From: Luteimonas sp. ANT-B3E
GTDB lineage: Bacteria; Pseudomonadota; Gammaproteobacteria; Xanthomonadales; Xanthomonadaceae
Length of the DNA: 50,884 bases
Assembly (NCBI GenBank): GCA_001683895.1
Contig: LXQJ01000051.1
Span: 1-50,884 of the forward strand
Reading direction: 5' to 3'
The position numbers were made by a program, and so were the translations under genes. Shown here one piece after another: positions 15,937 through 31,104 of this stretch (its first letter is position 1; each line of letters opens with the position of its first letter). Under the pieces are notes generated by a model. That model ran no database searches. It was given only the letters and a program-made list of their open reading frames with translations, and was not told where the DNA came from.

Positions 15937-16140
15937 TCAGTCGACTGTATCTGTGCCCTGCGGCGTCCCGACGCCTTCGCCGCGGTGGATGCGGTCGTAG
16001 ATCTCTTCGCGATGCACCGCCACGTCCTTGGGCGCGGTGATGCCGATGCGCACCTGGTTGCCCTTGACGCCCAGGACGGTCACCGTGACCGAGTCACCAA
16101 TCATGAGGGTCTCACCGACCCGTCGGGTCAAAATCAGCAT
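15937..16140 (-). CDS. csrA: Carbon storage regulator CsrA (RsmA)
   Basis: CsrA is a small RNA-binding dimer that binds GGA motifs in 5' leaders to control translation and mRNA stability. The 67-residue protein begins [16 protein letters not shown] and has the [15 protein letters not shown] core and [15 protein letters not shown] helix, including the RNA-contacting VHREE. An ATG 15 bases upstream would add five residues, but GGAG nine bases before 16140 and the universal MLIL start favour 16140. It follows alaS by about 145 bases, as in Xanthomonas and Pseudomonas relatives. Confidence 0.96.
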   Translation of the reverse strand: MLILTRRVGETLMIGDSVTVTVLGVKGNQVRIGITAPKDVAVHREEIYDRIHRGEGVGTPQGTDTVD

Positions 16141-16284
16141 CCGGGATATCTCCATGCAGTCCCGCCAGACGTGGCAGGACGACCATCGCGACGCGCCGGG
16201 GATGGCGCCCGCCTACAATTCACAAACGTGAAACATCATACCGCCCGGTCGCGGGATCGCGCCGGGTCGAAAGTCATGCCGTGC

Positions 16285-18987
16285 CTATTCAGAGCGTTCG
16301 CGGACCCATTGCGCGACCTGCTGCAAGGCCAACGCCAACGCCGGGACGTCTTCGCCACCACCTTGGGCCATGTCGGGGCGGCCGCCGCCTTTGCCCCCGA
16401 TCTGACCCGCGACATGGGCCACAAGTTCCCCAGCCTTGATCCGTCCCGAGGCGGCGCCGGACACACCGGCGACCAGCGCGGCACGGCCATTGGCAGCACT
16501 GGCCAGCAGCACGACCGCATCGCCCAACTGCTGGCGGAGGCGGTCCAGCGCATCGCGCAGCGCCGGCGCATCCAGCCCTTCGACCCGCGCCGCCAGCACC
16601 CGCAGTCCATTGACGGTCACCGCGGAAGAGGCAAGGTCCGCTGTCGCGCTGCCCGCCACTGCCGCCTTCAGCGTGTCGAGCTCGCGCTCCAGGCGTTTGC
16701 TGCGGTCGACCAGCGCACGGACACGTTCCGGCAGCTCGGCCGCGGTGCCACCGACAAGGCGCGCCGCCTCCGCGGCGCTGTGCTCGCCGGCCGCGACATG
16801 GTCCAACGCCGCCTGCCCGGTCAGCGCCTCTATCCGGCGCACGCCCGACGACACGCCTGACTCCGAGACCAGCTTGCACAGCCCGATCTGGCCGGTGCGC
16901 ACCACGTGCGTGCCGCCGCACAGCTCCACTGACGCACCCATCGTCACCACCCGCACGCGCTCGCCGTACTTCTCGCCGAACAGCGCCATGGCACCGGCGT
17001 CGAGCGCCTGTTGCATGTCCATCTCGCGGATCTCCACCGGATGGTTGGCGCGCACTTCGACATTGACACGACGCTCGACCTCGGCAACCTCGACAGCGGT
17101 CATCGGCTGGAAGTGCGAGAAGTCGAAGCGCAGCCGGTCGGGTGCGACCAGCGAGCCCTTCTGCGCCACATGCGTCCCCAGCGTCTCGCGCAGCGCGGCA
17201 TGCAGCAGGTGCGTGGCGCTGTGATTGAGCACGATGGTCGCGCGTCGCGTTGCGTCAACGCGCCCGGCCACGCGATCGCCCACGCGCAGCGCGCCTGCGG
17301 TGACGCGCCCTGCGTGGCCGTGGAACTGCCCGGCATGCTTGCGCGTGTCGTACACAGCCAACACGTGCGCGTCATCGCCCTCGCCCGACAGCGTGCCGGT
17401 GTCGCCCACCTGCCCGCCGGATTCGCCGTAGAACGGCGATCGGTCGAGGAACACCACGGCATCGTCGCCGGGCTCGACCACGTCGACCGGACGGCCGTCG
17501 CGCAGCAGCGCGATGACCTGCAGTCCGTCGGCGGCAAGCGCGTCGTAGCCGACGAACGCGGTCGGCGTCATCCGCGCGACCAGGTCCGCCGGGAGACCGG
17601 CGCTGGACGCGAAGCGGCCGGCAGCGCGCGCGGTCTCGCGCTGGTGCGCCATCGCGGCGTCGAAACCCGCGGTATCGACCGCAAGTCCGCGCTCGCGCGC
17701 GATGTCCGCGGTGAGGTCGAGCGGGAAGCCGTAGGTGTCGTAAAGCCGGAACGCATCAGCACCCGGGATGGCGCCGGTGCTGCGCGCCGCGACCTGGTCG
17801 AAAATGCGCATGCCGGCATCGAGGGTCTCGGCAAACCGCTCTTCCTCGGTGCGCAACGCGCGCTTGACCAGCTCGCGCTTCGCGACGAGTTCCGGATAGG
17901 CCTCGCCCATGCCGGCAACCAGCGTGGCCACCATCGCGTGGAAGAACGGCTGTCGCGTGCCGAGCATCCATCCATGGCGCAGCGCGCGGCGGATGATCCG
18001 GCGCAGGACGTAGCCACGACCCTCGTTGGAAGGCAGTACACCATCGACGATCAGGAAGCTGCAGGCGCGGATGTGGTCGGCAATCACGCGCAGTGACTTG
18101 TCCTCGAGGTCGGCGGTCCCAGTGAGCTCGGCCGCATGCCGGATCAGTGCCTGGAACAGGTCGATCTCGTAGTTGCTGTGCACCCGCTGCAGGATCGCGG
18201 CCAACCGCTCGAGTCCCATGCCGGTATCGACGCACGGTGCCGGCAGAGGTAGCAACGTGCCATCGGGCTGCCGGTCGAACTGCATGAACACGAGGTTCCA
18301 TATCTCGATGAAGCGGTCTCCGTCTTCGTCAGGGGACCCCGGCGGGCCACCGGCGTGGTGCGCGCCATGGTCGTAGAAGATCTCGGTACACGGCCCGCAG
18401 GGACCGGTCTCTGCCATTTGCCAGAAATTGTCGGATGCGTACGGCGCGCCCTTGTTGTCGCCGATACGCACGATGCGCGACTCCGGTACGCCGACCATAT
18501 CGCGCCAGAGCGCGTGGGCCTCGTCGTCGGTGTGGTAGACGGTGACCAGCAGCCGGTCCGCCGGCAGCTTCCATACTTCGGTCAGCAACTCCCACGCCCA
18601 GGCGATCGCATCGCGCTTGAAGTAGTCGCCGAACGACCAGTTGCCGAGCATCTCGAAGAACGTGTGGTGGCGCGCGGTGTAGCCCACCTGGTCGAGGTCG
18701 TTGTGCTTTCCGCCGGCGCGCAGGCAGCGCTGCACATCCGCCGCGCGCACATAACCGCGTTTCTCTGCGCCCAGGAACATGTCCTTGAACTGCACCATGC
18801 CGGAGTTGGTGAACAGGAGCGTCGGATCGTTGCCCGGCACCAGCGGCGCCGACGCCACGATCGCGTGGCCCTTGCCTTCGAAGAAGGCGAGGAAGTCGCG
18901 GCGGATGTCGGCGGTGCTCGGGACAGGGCCGAGGCCGGTGGCGGCATCGGGCGCAACGGCGGGTGCGGAAACCGGGGATTCGCTCAT
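16285..18987 (-). CDS. alaS: Alanyl-tRNA synthetase
   Basis: This enzyme charges tRNA-Ala and corrects Ser/Gly mischarging. The class II catalytic core begins with [16 protein letters not shown] and includes [18 protein letters not shown]. The editing domain has the metal-binding HSATHLLH and the CGGTH motif. A C-terminal C-Ala/DHHA1 region follows, ending near [15 protein letters not shown]. The start is uncertain: TTG/ATG options reach 19029, but MSESPVSAP at 18987 (900 residues) best fits the family length; no clear ribosome binding site marks any option. It lies between recX and csrA. Confidence 0.95.
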   Translation of the reverse strand: MSESPVSAPAVAPDAATGLGPVPSTADIRRDFLAFFEGKGHAIVASAPLVPGNDPTLLFTNSGMVQFKDMFLGAEKRGYVRAADVQRCLRAGGKHNDLDQVGYTARHHTFFEMLGNWSFGDYFKRDAIAWAWELLTEVWKLPADRLLVTVYHTDDEAHALWRDMVGVPESRIVRIGDNKGAPYASDNFWQMAETGPCGPCTEIFYDHGAHHAGGPPGSPDEDGDRFIEIWNLVFMQFDRQPDGTLLPLPAPCVDTGMGLERLAAILQRVHSNYEIDLFQALIRHAAELTGTADLEDKSLRVIADHIRACSFLIVDGVLPSNEGRGYVLRRIIRRALRHGWMLGTRQPFFHAMVATLVAGMGEAYPELVAKRELVKRALRTEEERFAETLDAGMRIFDQVAARSTGAIPGADAFRLYDTYGFPLDLTADIARERGLAVDTAGFDAAMAHQRETARAAGRFASSAGLPADLVARMTPTAFVGYDALAADGLQVIALLRDGRPVDVVEPGDDAVVFLDRSPFYGESGGQVGDTGTLSGEGDDAHVLAVYDTRKHAGQFHGHAGRVTAGALRVGDRVAGRVDATRRATIVLNHSATHLLHAALRETLGTHVAQKGSLVAPDRLRFDFSHFQPMTAVEVAEVERRVNVEVRANHPVEIREMDMQQALDAGAMALFGEKYGERVRVVTMGASVELCGGTHVVRTGQIGLCKLVSESGVSSGVRRIEALTGQAALDHVAAGEHSAAEAARLVGGTAAELPERVRALVDRSKRLERELDTLKAAVAGSATADLASSAVTVNGLRVLAARVEGLDAPALRDALDRLRQQLGDAVVLLASAANGRAALVAGVSGAASGRIKAGELVAHVAGQIGGKGGGRPDMAQGGGEDVPALALALQQVAQWVRERSE

Positions 18988-19138
18988 GGCCAGGGGCATC
19001 GTCGACGGGCATGCCACCCGCGCCGCCATGGCGAAGCCACGACAGGCGGATGCAGTTCACCCAATCGCGTCAGTCTAGCGTGCACCGCGCACGCCGCCGC
19101 ACCAGCCGCGACAACGCGGCGGCGCTGCGGGTCGCCGA

Positions 19139-19760
19139 TCAGCGTCGTTTGCGCCCCCGCGCCGCCTGCGCACAGTCGCCATCGAACCCCCGCCGCGCCA
19201 GGAACGCGCTCGCCCGACGCTCCAGGCTGAGGTTGCTGTCGATCTCCTCGCCGTAGCGGCGCAACACCAGCTCGCGCGCGCGCCGGGGCCAGTCGGCGTC
19301 TCCTGCTTCAGCCAGCGCCTGCAGCGCGGCCTCGACCTCCACATCCGCGACCCCGTGGCCTGCCAGCTCAGCGCGGATCCGGCCGGGGCCATAACCGCCC
19401 GACGCGCGCATCCTCGCCAGACTGACCGCGAACCGGCCATCGTCCTGCCAGCCTTCGGCGGTCATCTTGTCGACGGCCTCTGCTGCGGCTTCGGCAGTAA
19501 TGCCCCGCGCCACCAGTTTGGCCCTCAGCTCACCGCGCGCGTGCTCGCGTCGCACGAGCAGCGCCAGCGCACGCTGCGCCGGCGTTGCCTCGGGACGGCG
19601 GCGGCGCCTCTCGGGTCCCTCGGACGCGCCATCAACCTCCACGACCGACCCTTCCCCGCCGTCCATCGGACCGCAGGGCAACCCGTCCGGGGAGGGCTGA
19701 GAGCTCGAGATCGCAGGCGCGTCGATGCCATGGAGCGTGGCGTCGACGTGCCCCGCGGGA

Positions 19761-19774
<14 letters not shown>
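19139..19774 (-). CDS. recX: RecX, regulator of RecA
   Basis: RecX inhibits RecA filament extension. The 211-residue protein has a non-conserved N-terminus of about 60 residues, then the helical repeats: [23 protein letters not shown], the [27 protein letters not shown] block and LVLRRYGEE...[13 protein letters not shown]. The N-terminal extension is longer than in E. coli RecX (166 residues). Its start overlaps the end of recA by about 14 bases (ATG at 19774 or 19768), so it is translationally coupled, which keeps RecX at a fraction of RecA. Confidence 0.92.
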
Positions 19775-20807
<1,033 letters not shown>

Positions 20808-21023
20808 CGTGGTGATCCTCGTGTCAGGCGTTGTTTGGGTGTGCGGCATCGTGGCAGCGGTGGATCGCACCAGCTGCGATTGCGGTGCCGTGGATCGAAG
20901 CTAGCCGCGATGGCGCAGGCGCACGACCGGCACCAGCCGTCGCCGGGAGTCGGGGAACGCCGTGCAGCGCGGCAGGCAACGCGGCCAACAGCGGCCAATG
21001 GCGCGTGTCGGCGCGGGGCGCGT

Positions 21024-21674
21024 TCAACGGTTGGGCCTGACCAGGCCGCAGTAAAGGCCTTCGATCGCGAAGTCCTGGTCCGGCAGGACCTCGATCGGCG
21101 CGTAATCGGGGTTGCGCGGCATCAGGCGGATACGGTCGCGGCCGATGCGCAGCAGCTTGACGGTGATCTCCTCGTCGATGCGTGCGACCACAATCTGTCC
21201 GCTTCGGGCGTCGCGCGTGCGGTGCACGCCGATCAGGTCGCCATCGAAGATGCCCTCATCGCGCATCGAGTCGCCCTTGACGCGCAGCAGGTAGTCCGGC
21301 GCAGGCGAGAAAAGCGCCCGGTCCATCAGCATCACCTGCTCCGACGCTGCGGACTCGTCGACCCCGGCGCCGATCGGCAGCCCTGCCGCGACCTGCCCCA
21401 GCACTGGCAGCGACAGCACCTCGTCATTGGTGGCCAGCGGCAGATCGGACTGCGCCGGCGCGGGCGCCCGTAGCACGCGAATTCCCCGCGCCCGCCCCGG
21501 TACGCGCTCGATGGCGCCCGCCGCCTCCAGCGCCTCAAGGTGGTACTGCGCAGCGCGGACCCCGCGGAAGCCGAACGCGCGCGCGATCTCGGCCTGCGAC
21601 GGCGGCACGCCCTCGCTGGCGACGCGCTCGACAATCAGGCTCAGAATGGCGCTCTGGGTGTCGGTGATGTCCAT
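21024..21674 (-). CDS. lexA: LexA repressor
   Basis: LexA represses SOS genes until RecA filaments trigger its self-cleavage. The 216-residue protein has an N-terminal winged helix ([46 protein letters not shown]). The cleavage site is A97-G98 in QVAAGLP, and the Ser-Lys dyad is S136 (VKGDSM) and K173 (ITVKLL). The reading frame extends 102 codons further upstream but that part is unrelated; the ATG at 21674 is right and lies two bases from the LexA box. recA follows in the same direction. Confidence 0.96.
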   Translation of the reverse strand: MDITDTQSAILSLIVERVASEGVPPSQAEIARAFGFRGVRAAQYHLEALEAAGAIERVPGRARGIRVLRAPAPAQSDLPLATNDEVLSLPVLGQVAAGLPIGAGVDESAASEQVMLMDRALFSPAPDYLLRVKGDSMRDEGIFDGDLIGVHRTRDARSGQIVVARIDEEITVKLLRIGRDRIRLMPRNPDYAPIEVLPDQDFAIEGLYCGLVRPNR

Positions 21675-21676
21675 GG

Positions 21677-21695
21677 TTAGCATTATTACTACTAA
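21677..21695. promoter_or_regulatory. LexA (SOS) box at lexA
   Basis: TTAG (21677-21680), six bases, TACTA (21687-21691) then CTAA overlap: this matches the TTAG-N6-TACTA box described for Xanthomonadaceae LexA. It lies immediately before the lexA start codon, so lexA (and likely recA-recX behind it) is autorepressed. Confidence 0.85.
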
Positions 21696-21774
21696 TCGGC
21701 CGGCGGTCAACTGCACGAATGCCGCACAGGGCACTGCCGGAGAGCAGCGCCGTGCTCGACCGCTCCCCGCACGG

Positions 21775-22272
21775 TCAATCCACCAGCTCTCCCAGCCCGC
21801 GCAGCGCCTGGGCGACGGTCGCGCGGCGCACGTCTTCGCGGTCGCCTTCGAAGTGGAACAGCTGCGCCTGCGGATAACCACCCCGACGCTTCCATGCGAT
21901 CCAGACGCTGCCCACCGGCTTGTCGGGGCCCCCGCCGCCAGGCCCAGCAATGCCGGTGACTGCCACCGCCAGGCTCGCACCCGAGGTGACCAGCGCCCCC
22001 GACACCATCTCGATGGCGGTTTCGCGACTCACCGCGCCGTGCTGCTGCAGCGTATGCGGGCTGACGCCCAGCAGCGCCTGCTTGGCCTCGTAGCTGTAGG
22101 CGGCCAGTCCGCAGTCGAACCAGGCCGACGAACCGGCGATGTCGGTGACGGTCTTGGCGATCCAGCCGCCGGTGCAGCTCTCCGCGGTCACCAGCGTATG
22201 CCGCGCCGCCTGCATGCGCGCGCCGAGCGACGAGGCGAGCCCGTGGAGATCGGCATCGGTTGGGGATGGCAT
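21775..22272 (-). CDS. pncC: CinA-family nicotinamide-nucleotide amidohydrolase (PncC)
   Basis: PncC converts NMN to nicotinate mononucleotide and ammonia in the pyridine-nucleotide cycle. The 165-residue protein is a stand-alone CinA C-terminal domain: TAESCTGG (catalytic-type S32), K40, the [13 protein letters not shown] segment and the [11 protein letters not shown] loop followed by [10 protein letters not shown]. The length fits E. coli PncC (YgaD). It lies about 100 bases upstream of lexA in the same direction; this neighbour is also near recA in other gammaproteobacteria. A weak upstream ATG would lengthen it out of the family range. Confidence 0.93.
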   Translation of the reverse strand: MPSPTDADLHGLASSLGARMQAARHTLVTAESCTGGWIAKTVTDIAGSSAWFDCGLAAYSYEAKQALLGVSPHTLQQHGAVSRETAIEMVSGALVTSGASLAVAVTGIAGPGGGGPDKPVGSVWIAWKRRGGYPQAQLFHFEGDREDVRRATVAQALRGLGELVD

Positions 22273-22343
22273 CTGGCAGGGCTCCGTAGGGAGCCGCGAT
22301 TATCCGCGACACAATCGCGAGTGTCGCGCTCATGCCGCCCTCC

Positions 22344-22373
22344 AAAAAAGAAACGGCCCGCAGTGCGGGCCGT
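22344..22373 (-). terminator. Rho-independent terminator of the TonB receptor gene
   Basis: ACGGCCCGC (22353-22361), AGT, GCGGGCCGT (22365-22373) is a perfect 9-bp stem. On the minus strand it is followed by TTTCTTTTTT (complement of 22344-22353). It lies just downstream of the receptor stop codon. Confidence 0.93.
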
Positions 22374-22396
22374 CCCTTGTCGCAATGACGCGTGGA

Positions 22397-24982
22397 TCAG
22401 AAGTAGTTGAAGCGCACCGTCACGCCGTAGGTCGCAGGCGCTCCGAGGAACGCGTTGTAGGTGTTGCGGGGGTCACCGGGGATCGCGCTCGAGCTCTGCA
22501 GCGGGCCATCGAAGCCGACCTGCACGTAGTCCTTGTCGAAGATGTTCTGGCCCCACAGCTCGACCATCCAGCGCCGGTCGCGAGAGCCAAGACCGATGCG
22601 AGCATTGACCACCGTGAACGCATCCTGCTCCTTCTCCACGTCGAGGTCCGAGCCGGTGTTGTAGTCGGACATGTACTTCGCGCCGACGTTGAACCGCGCT
22701 TTCAGGTTGTTGGCGAAGTCCCGCTCGTAGGTCACCGCCGCCGAGCCCGAGAACTCCGGTGCGAAGCTGACACGATTGCCCGGCAGCTTGAAAAGCTGAC
22801 CCGGGTTGTTCGCGGGCAGCGGGGAGAAATCCGCACCCGGGATGTTGTCACCGTACTTGGTGTCGGCGTACATCAGGCCACCCTGCAGCAGCAGCCCGCG
22901 CACCGCCGCCGGCTGCCAGAGGATCTCGGTGTCGATGCCCTTGGACACGACCTCCGGGATCGACCGCACGACAAAGCTGGTGCCGAGGAAGCTGTTGAGC
23001 TGGAAGTCGTCATACGTCTGGTGGAACAGCGTCGCGTTGAGCAGCAGGTTGCCGCCCGCCCACGTGGTCTTGGTGCCCAGTTCGAAGCTGTCGACGAATT
23101 CGCCCGGGAAGGAGGTGTCGTTGACCGGCGTGATGCCCGGGCCGCCACTGGACAGCCCGTTGGAGGTCTGCACGCGGTCGAGGTTGAAACCGCCGGCCTT
23201 GTAGCCGCGCGCCGCGGACGCATAGGTCATCACGGTCTCGTTCCAGCGGTAGGCCGCCTTGACGGTGCCGGACCACTCCTTCTCCTTCCGCTCCTGGCGC
23301 GTGCTGCGTCCGTTGTGCAGCGCATTGGACCACGGCAGGCAGAGCCGTCCAATGACCCCCGGCACCACGGCGCCCAGCTGGGCGGCCGGAATGCCGCGCG
23401 CGAGCAGCGCACCGGCCACGCGCTGCTGCCCGGCGGGCGTCAGGGCGGCCGAGCAGCCAGCGGAGCCGTTGGGGTTGCTATACACGGAATCGAGGGTCTT
23501 CTCCTCGTTGGTGTAGCGCAGCCCCAGCGTCAGATCGAGCGCCTCGGTCGCGCGCCAGGTGTTGTTGGTGAAGAACGAGAGGCTTTTGGCGTTCTGCCGG
23601 TAGCGGTCGAGCGCGCCGAGACCAACGAAGCTGGTGCCGAACGGACGACCGGTCGCCTGCGAGATGAACAGCGGCGCGGTCGGCGACGCGGCCAACGCCG
23701 GGTTGATCGACGCAAGCAGCGCCACCGACAGATACGGCTCGTAGGCATTGCCGATGCGGTAGGAGTCGTTGCGATCGAGGTCCTCATCGACGTAGAAGAA
23801 GCCGAACAGCCAGTCGAAGCTGTCGGTGGCGCCGGCGAGGCGATATTCGGTGCTGTTGGTCTTGAAACGGGTCAGCGACTCGTCCTCGTCCGCATTGCGG
23901 TACAGCAGGTCAGCCGACGTGTAGTCGAAATCCAGGCCGTTGATCGCCTGCCATTCGCGGACGGCGGTGATGCCGGTCAGCGTCGATCCGCCGAACCACG
24001 AAGTCTCGTAATTGGACTCGATCGAGATGCCCTTGTCCTTGGTGTCCTGCTCGGTGCTGCGGTTGCTGTATGCGACGCGCGCGAACGGGTCGGCCACCGG
24101 CGCGATCGACCTGCCGCCGCCGACCGCGTTGATGATCGCCGCGGTCGACCCGACCACGGTCTGCACGGCCGAGCAGCAGTTTTCCTCGCGGCTGGTGTAG
24201 TCGGCGATGATGTTGATGTCCCAGCCTTCCGTGGGCTCCAGCAGCAGCTGGCCACGGACGGAATGGAAGTTCTGGTTGCCATCCTCGTCGAGGCGCCGCG
24301 GGCCGTTTCCGGTCTCCACGTCGAGGAAGCCGTCGCGCTCGCGCTTGGCCGCATAGACCCGGAACGCGGCCCTGTCGCCGATGGCGTCGTTGTACGACGC
24401 CGACACGCCACGCGCGCCGTAGTTGCCGACCGTGACCTCGCCCTCCACCGACTGGGTGTAACTCGGGCGGCGGGTGATCACGTTGATGACACCGGCAGAC
24501 GTGTTCTTGCCGAACAGCGTGCCCTGTGGCCCCTTCAACACCTCGATGCGCTCGATCTCGCCCAGGTCGCCGAAGCCGACGCCGTTGCGCGGGCGGTAGA
24601 CGCCATCGATCACGATGCCGACCGAGGATTCGAGGCCGGCGTTGTCGCCGACGGTGCCGATGCCGCGGATGCGCGCGGTGGTCAGCGATTCGTTCTGCGT
24701 ACTGGTGACCGTGAGGCCGGGGACCAGCACCTGGAGATCCTTGACGTCGCGAACGCCGGCATCCTGCAGCGCCTGCTCCGAGAGCGCGGTGACCGAGATC
24801 GGCACGTCCTGCATCGCCTCCTCGCGCTTCTGCGCGGTGACGATCATGGTGGCGAGCGTGGTCGGCTCGTCGGACTCGGCAGGCGCGGACTGCGCCCGGG
24901 CGAGCGGAGACATCGACATCGAAACAAGAGCGGCGAACACAGACGTTGCAAGCAGGCTGCGCTGCGGATGGCCAGAAACCAT
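22397..24982 (-). CDS. TonB-dependent outer-membrane receptor
   Basis: This 861-residue receptor imports a ligand across the outer membrane using TonB energy. Signal peptide: [11 protein letters not shown]...PLARA, cleavage about residue 30. A TonB-box-like segment ([11 protein letters not shown], about 45-55) precedes the plug ([53 protein letters not shown]). The beta-barrel follows and ends with the terminal aromatic of [10 protein letters not shown]. The VTAQKREE box and plug are typical of the large sphingomonad/xanthomonad group. The ligand is not evident. Ribosome binding site AGGGGG sits about five bases before ATG 24982. It is divergent from mutS and has its own terminator. Confidence 0.95.
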   Translation of the reverse strand: MVSGHPQRSLLATSVFAALVSMSMSPLARAQSAPAESDEPTTLATMIVTAQKREEAMQDVPISVTALSEQALQDAGVRDVKDLQVLVPGLTVTSTQNESLTTARIRGIGTVGDNAGLESSVGIVIDGVYRPRNGVGFGDLGEIERIEVLKGPQGTLFGKNTSAGVINVITRRPSYTQSVEGEVTVGNYGARGVSASYNDAIGDRAAFRVYAAKRERDGFLDVETGNGPRRLDEDGNQNFHSVRGQLLLEPTEGWDINIIADYTSREENCCSAVQTVVGSTAAIINAVGGGRSIAPVADPFARVAYSNRSTEQDTKDKGISIESNYETSWFGGSTLTGITAVREWQAINGLDFDYTSADLLYRNADEDESLTRFKTNSTEYRLAGATDSFDWLFGFFYVDEDLDRNDSYRIGNAYEPYLSVALLASINPALAASPTAPLFISQATGRPFGTSFVGLGALDRYRQNAKSLSFFTNNTWRATEALDLTLGLRYTNEEKTLDSVYSNPNGSAGCSAALTPAGQQRVAGALLARGIPAAQLGAVVPGVIGRLCLPWSNALHNGRSTRQERKEKEWSGTVKAAYRWNETVMTYASAARGYKAGGFNLDRVQTSNGLSSGGPGITPVNDTSFPGEFVDSFELGTKTTWAGGNLLLNATLFHQTYDDFQLNSFLGTSFVVRSIPEVVSKGIDTEILWQPAAVRGLLLQGGLMYADTKYGDNIPGADFSPLPANNPGQLFKLPGNRVSFAPEFSGSAAVTYERDFANNLKARFNVGAKYMSDYNTGSDLDVEKEQDAFTVVNARIGLGSRDRRWMVELWGQNIFDKDYVQVGFDGPLQSSSAIPGDPRNTYNAFLGAPATYGVTVRFNYF

Positions 24983-25243
24983 GATGTCCCCCTACCAAAT
25001 GTGGATAAAAAGAAGCCGGATGAAAAACGCTCGCTGCACCGGCCGGGACCAGTGGGCGAGGCGCCAGACGGACGTGGGGGACGCGCCTGGTGCATGCGGC
25101 ATCGCTGCCGTACACGGAACGCTAACATAATTCCGGACGGGCGCGTATGTGCCCGAAGCCACTGCCCTGAGCGGTCGCGCCCGCCCGGCTGGACGGCCGC
25201 GTGGGTCACACTGTGCGGCCGTCGAACGGAGCCGCGCCAGCCG
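24983..25243. promoter_or_regulatory. Divergent intergenic region between receptor gene and mutS
   Basis: These 261 bases must hold the receptor promoter (minus strand) and the mutS promoter (plus strand). TATGTT on the minus strand near 25133 could be a -10 element; I could not fix a convincing -35 or any Fur-type operator. Nothing else is evident. Confidence 0.35.
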
Positions 25244-27865
25244 ATGTCCGCCGAGCAGCACACGCCCCTGATGAAGCAGTTCTTCGCCGCCAAGGCGGAG
25301 CACCCCGACATCCTGCTGTTCTTCCGCATGGGCGACTTCTACGAACTGTTCCACGACGACGCGCGCAAGGCCGCGCGGATGCTCGACATCACCCTGACCC
25401 AGCGCGGCAACTCAGCGGGCCAGCCGATCCCCATGGCCGGTGTGCCGCACCATGCCGCCGAGGGCTACCTGGCGCGACTGGTCGCGCTGGGCGAGTCGGT
25501 GGCGATCTGCGAGCAGATCGGCGACCCGGCAACCAGCAAGGGCATCGTCGAACGCCGCGTGGTGCGCGTGGTGACGCCGGGCACGCTGACCGACGAGGCG
25601 CTGCTAGACGAGCGCCGCGACACGCTGCTGCTGGCGGTGAGCCGCGGCCGCGACGGCTTCGGCATCGCATGGGCCGACCTCGCCGGCGGGCGCTTCCTCG
25701 CCTGCGAGGTCGCCGATGCCGACGCGCTGGACGCCGAACTGGCACGACTGGACCCCGCCGAGGTGCTGCTGCCCGACGAGGAGGGCTGGCCGCCGTCACT
25801 GGCTGCGCGCACCGGCGTGCGGCGGCGCGCGCCGTGGCTGTTCGACGTCGACAGCGGCCGTCGCCAGCTGCTGCGCTTCTTCGGCATGCATGACCTGACC
25901 GCGTTCGGGATCGAGGGCCGGCCACTGGTGATCGCGGCGGCCGCGGCGCTGCTTGGCTATGTCGAGGAAACGCAGAAGCAGCGCCTTCCGCACCTCGACG
26001 CGATCGCGCTGGAATCCACCGACGGTGCGATCGCGATGAACGCCGCCACCCGTCGCCACCTCGAGCTCGACAGCCGCGTCGATGGCGAGCGACGTCACAC
26101 GCTGATCGGCGTGCTCGACACCACGGTGACGCCGATGGGCGGGCGCTGGCTGCGGCGCTGGCTGCACCGGCCGCTGCGCGACCGCCGGGTGCTGGCCGAG
26201 CGGCACGACGCCGTGGCCAGCCTGTTGTCAGGCGACGTGGACGCGACGCTGCGCGAGCGCTTCCGCGCCCTCGGCGACCTGGAGCGCATCCTGTCGCGCA
26301 TCTCGCTGCGCTCCGCTCGCCCGCGCGACCTGGCGACGCTGCGCGACGGGCTGGCGCTGCTGCCGCTGCTGCGCGCTGACCTCGGCGCGCTCGACTCTCC
26401 GCGACTGCGCGCCCTCATCGGCGCTTTCGGCGACCACGAGACTCAGCAGCGGCGGCTGGCGACGGCGCTGGTCGATCAGCCGCCGCTGCTGGCGCGCGAC
26501 GGCGGCACGTTCCGCGACGGCCATGATGCCGAGCTCGACGAGCTGCGCGCGATGTCGACGCATGCCGACCGGTTCCTCGTCGACCTCGAGCAGCGGGAGC
26601 GCGAGGCCACCGGCATCACGACGCTGAAGGTTGGCTACAACCGCGTGCACGGCTACTTCATCGAGGTCGGCAAGGCGCACGCCGCGCGCACGCCGCCACG
26701 CTACACCCGGCGGCAGACGCTGACCGGCGCAGAGCGTTATATCACCGAGGAACTCAAGGGCTTCGAGGACAAGGTGCTGTCGGCACGCGAGCGCGCACTG
26801 GCCCGCGAGCGCGCGCTGTACGAGGCGCTGCTGGACGCCCTGGGCGCCGACCTGGCGCCACTACGCGAATGCGCCGCCGCGCTCGGCGAACTCGACGTGC
26901 TGGCGTGCTTCGCGGAACGCGCGCGCGCGCTGGACTGGACGCAGCCGCGGCTGGTGGACGACGACCGGCTGCACATCCTTGGCGGGCGCCACCCTGTGGT
27001 CGAGGCCGTGCGCGGCGAGCCGTTCACGCCCAATGACCTGTGCCTTGGCCGCGAAGTCGAAATTGCCGAGACCATGGGGCCCGCGACGCGGGCCGTGGCG
27101 GCGGCATCCGGCGAGACCCGCATGCTGGTCATCACCGGCCCGAACATGGGCGGCAAGTCGACCTTCATGCGCCAGAACGCGCTGATCGTACTGCTCGCAC
27201 ACATCGGGAGCTTCGTGCCCGCGGCCAGCGCCGAGCTCGGACCCGTCGACCGCATCCTGACCCGCATCGGCGCCGGCGACGACCTGGCGCGCGGGCAATC
27301 GACCTTCATGGTCGAGATGGCCGAGACCAGCTACATCCTCCATCACGCGACGGCGCGGTCGCTGGTGCTGATGGACGAGATCGGCCGCGGCACGTCGACC
27401 TACGACGGCCTGGCGCTGGCCGAGGCCTGCGCGCGGCACCTGGCGAACGTCAACCGCTGCTACACGCTGTTCGCGACGCATTACTTCGAGCTCACCGCGC
27501 TGGCTTCGCTAGGTAGCGGCATCGCCAACGTGCACCTCGATGCCGTCGAGCACGGCGACACGCTGGTGTTCCTGCACGCGCTTCGCCCCGGGGCGGCCAA
27601 CCGCAGCTTTGGCCTGCAGGTCGCCGCGCTCGCCGGGCTGCCGAAGGCGGTGGTGACGCAGGCGCGGGCGCGGCTGGCCGAGCTCGAGCACAGCGATCGC
27701 GGATCGGCGCCGCCGCTGTCGCCGGATACGCTGGACGCGCCGCAGCAGTTCGGGCTGTTTGCCGCGTCGTCGGCAGCCCTCGACGCGCTGGCCACGATCG
27801 ACCCGGACGAACTGACTCCGAAGCAGGCGCTCGAGGCGCTCTACCGCCTCAAGGGACTGCAGTAG
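25244..27865 (+). CDS. mutS: DNA mismatch repair protein MutS
   Basis: MutS recognises mismatches and recruits MutL. The 873-residue protein starts [17 protein letters not shown] and has the mismatch-contacting [10 protein letters not shown] motif (about residues 27-36), a connector and lever helices, and a clamp region. The ATPase has GPNMGGKST (about 632-640), [25 protein letters not shown], and the FATHYFELT switch. The reading frame is open for 1035 codons further upstream, antisense to the receptor gene, but ATG 25244 is the family start. Length matches E. coli MutS (853). Confidence 0.97.
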   Translation: MSAEQHTPLMKQFFAAKAEHPDILLFFRMGDFYELFHDDARKAARMLDITLTQRGNSAGQPIPMAGVPHHAAEGYLARLVALGESVAICEQIGDPATSKGIVERRVVRVVTPGTLTDEALLDERRDTLLLAVSRGRDGFGIAWADLAGGRFLACEVADADALDAELARLDPAEVLLPDEEGWPPSLAARTGVRRRAPWLFDVDSGRRQLLRFFGMHDLTAFGIEGRPLVIAAAAALLGYVEETQKQRLPHLDAIALESTDGAIAMNAATRRHLELDSRVDGERRHTLIGVLDTTVTPMGGRWLRRWLHRPLRDRRVLAERHDAVASLLSGDVDATLRERFRALGDLERILSRISLRSARPRDLATLRDGLALLPLLRADLGALDSPRLRALIGAFGDHETQQRRLATALVDQPPLLARDGGTFRDGHDAELDELRAMSTHADRFLVDLEQREREATGITTLKVGYNRVHGYFIEVGKAHAARTPPRYTRRQTLTGAERYITEELKGFEDKVLSARERALARERALYEALLDALGADLAPLRECAAALGELDVLACFAERARALDWTQPRLVDDDRLHILGGRHPVVEAVRGEPFTPNDLCLGREVEIAETMGPATRAVAAASGETRMLVITGPNMGGKSTFMRQNALIVLLAHIGSFVPAASAELGPVDRILTRIGAGDDLARGQSTFMVEMAETSYILHHATARSLVLMDEIGRGTSTYDGLALAEACARHLANVNRCYTLFATHYFELTALASLGSGIANVHLDAVEHGDTLVFLHALRPGAANRSFGLQVAALAGLPKAVVTQARARLAELEHSDRGSAPPLSPDTLDAPQQFGLFAASSAALDALATIDPDELTPKQALEALYRLKGLQ

Positions 27866-30380
<2,515 letters not shown>

Positions 30381-30428
30381 CGACGGACCGTCGCGCAGAG
30401 TACCGCGCGACCCCACCACGGCCTGCAG

Positions 30429-30463
30429 CGACGACAGCCACCTCCAGGTGTCTGTCGTCGTTT
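30429..30463 (+). terminator. Terminator of katG
   Basis: CGACGACAG (30429-30437) pairs with CTGTCGTCG (30452-30460), and CACCT (30439-30443) with AGGTG (30446-30450) inside it, separated by one C/T mismatch and closed by a CC loop. TTT follows. The T tract is short, so termination may be partial. Confidence 0.75.
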
Positions 30464-30540
30464 GCGGCGCTGTCCCCCCGGCGCGCGCCGATTCGTCCCG
30501 CGGCGGCGGCGCCATGCGAGGCGCACGCGGGAAACCCGGG

Positions 30541-30963
30541 CTACATCGCATCGAGGTCACCCAGCGCCTGGATCAGGCGGCGGGCACGCTTGTCCGGCTT
30601 GCCTTCGGGTGGGCGATAACCGGCGCGCGCCGCGGTGCGGCCTGCGGCCAGGGCCAGCCGCCGCTGCTGCGCGATCGGGTCCTCGTGGTACATCAGGCGG
30701 GCGTCGGGCGCGGCGCGGCGCCGGGCGCCGACGGCCAGCACCGTGACGTGGAAGGTGTCCTCCGCCCGGGTCACGGCCAGCGCGTCGCCTGTCCGTACCG
30801 CGCGCGCCGGCTTCGCGCGCTCGCCGTTGACGACGATGCGTCCGGCCTCGATCGCCTGCTTTGCGAGGCTGCGCGTCTTGAAGAAGCGTGACGCCCACAG
30901 CCAGACGTCGAGACGTACCGTGGCTGCGGCATCGGCGACAGCGACGGGAGCGGAAGACGACAC
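30541..30963 (-). CDS. hslR: S4-domain RNA-binding protein (HslR/Hsp15-like)
   Basis: Hsp15 binds stalled 50S subunits carrying peptidyl-tRNA and recycles them (known for E. coli HslR). This 140-residue protein has the S4 domain (about residues 16-75): VRLDVWLWASRFFKTRSLAKQAIEAGRIVVNG and AVRTGDALAVTR. A basic C-terminal tail follows. The frame is open to 31020, but GTG 30963 with GGAG five bases upstream is the most credible start. It is a single gene divergent from nothing close; katG converges on it. Confidence 0.88.
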   Translation of the reverse strand: MSSSAPVAVADAAATVRLDVWLWASRFFKTRSLAKQAIEAGRIVVNGERAKPARAVRTGDALAVTRAEDTFHVTVLAVGARRRAAPDARLMYHEDPIAQQRRLALAAGRTAARAGYRPPEGKPDKRARRLIQALGDLDAM

Positions 30964-31051
30964 GGGATCTCCGGGATCTGTGGGCGTGGGGCAGCAGCCT
31001 AGTGCGCGCGCCGTGCGCATCGCGCCAACGCGCCGGGCCGCCCGGCCCTCG

Positions 31052-31083
31052 AAACGCGGACGGCCACCCTGCGGTGGCCGTCC
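31052..31083 (-). terminator. Terminator of the rpsP-rimM-trmD-rplS operon
   Basis: GGACGGCCACC (31058-31068), CTGC, GGTGGCCGTCC (31073-31083) is an 11-bp perfect stem just beyond the rplS stop. On the minus strand a short GTTTCG follows; the T tract is weak but the stem is very strong. Confidence 0.8.
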
Positions 31084-31104
31084 GGATGACGCCTGTCGCG
31101 CGGA

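Noticed and set aside
21675-21980. 102-codon N-terminal extension of LexA
   Set aside because: The extension is unconserved and crosses the LexA box; the canonical start MDITDTQ fits the family.
22139-25243. 1035-codon open frame on the plus strand running into mutS
   Set aside because: It is exactly antisense to the TonB receptor gene and has Arg/Val/Gly/His-rich sequence without domains. High GC makes long antisense frames common. mutS itself begins at 25244.
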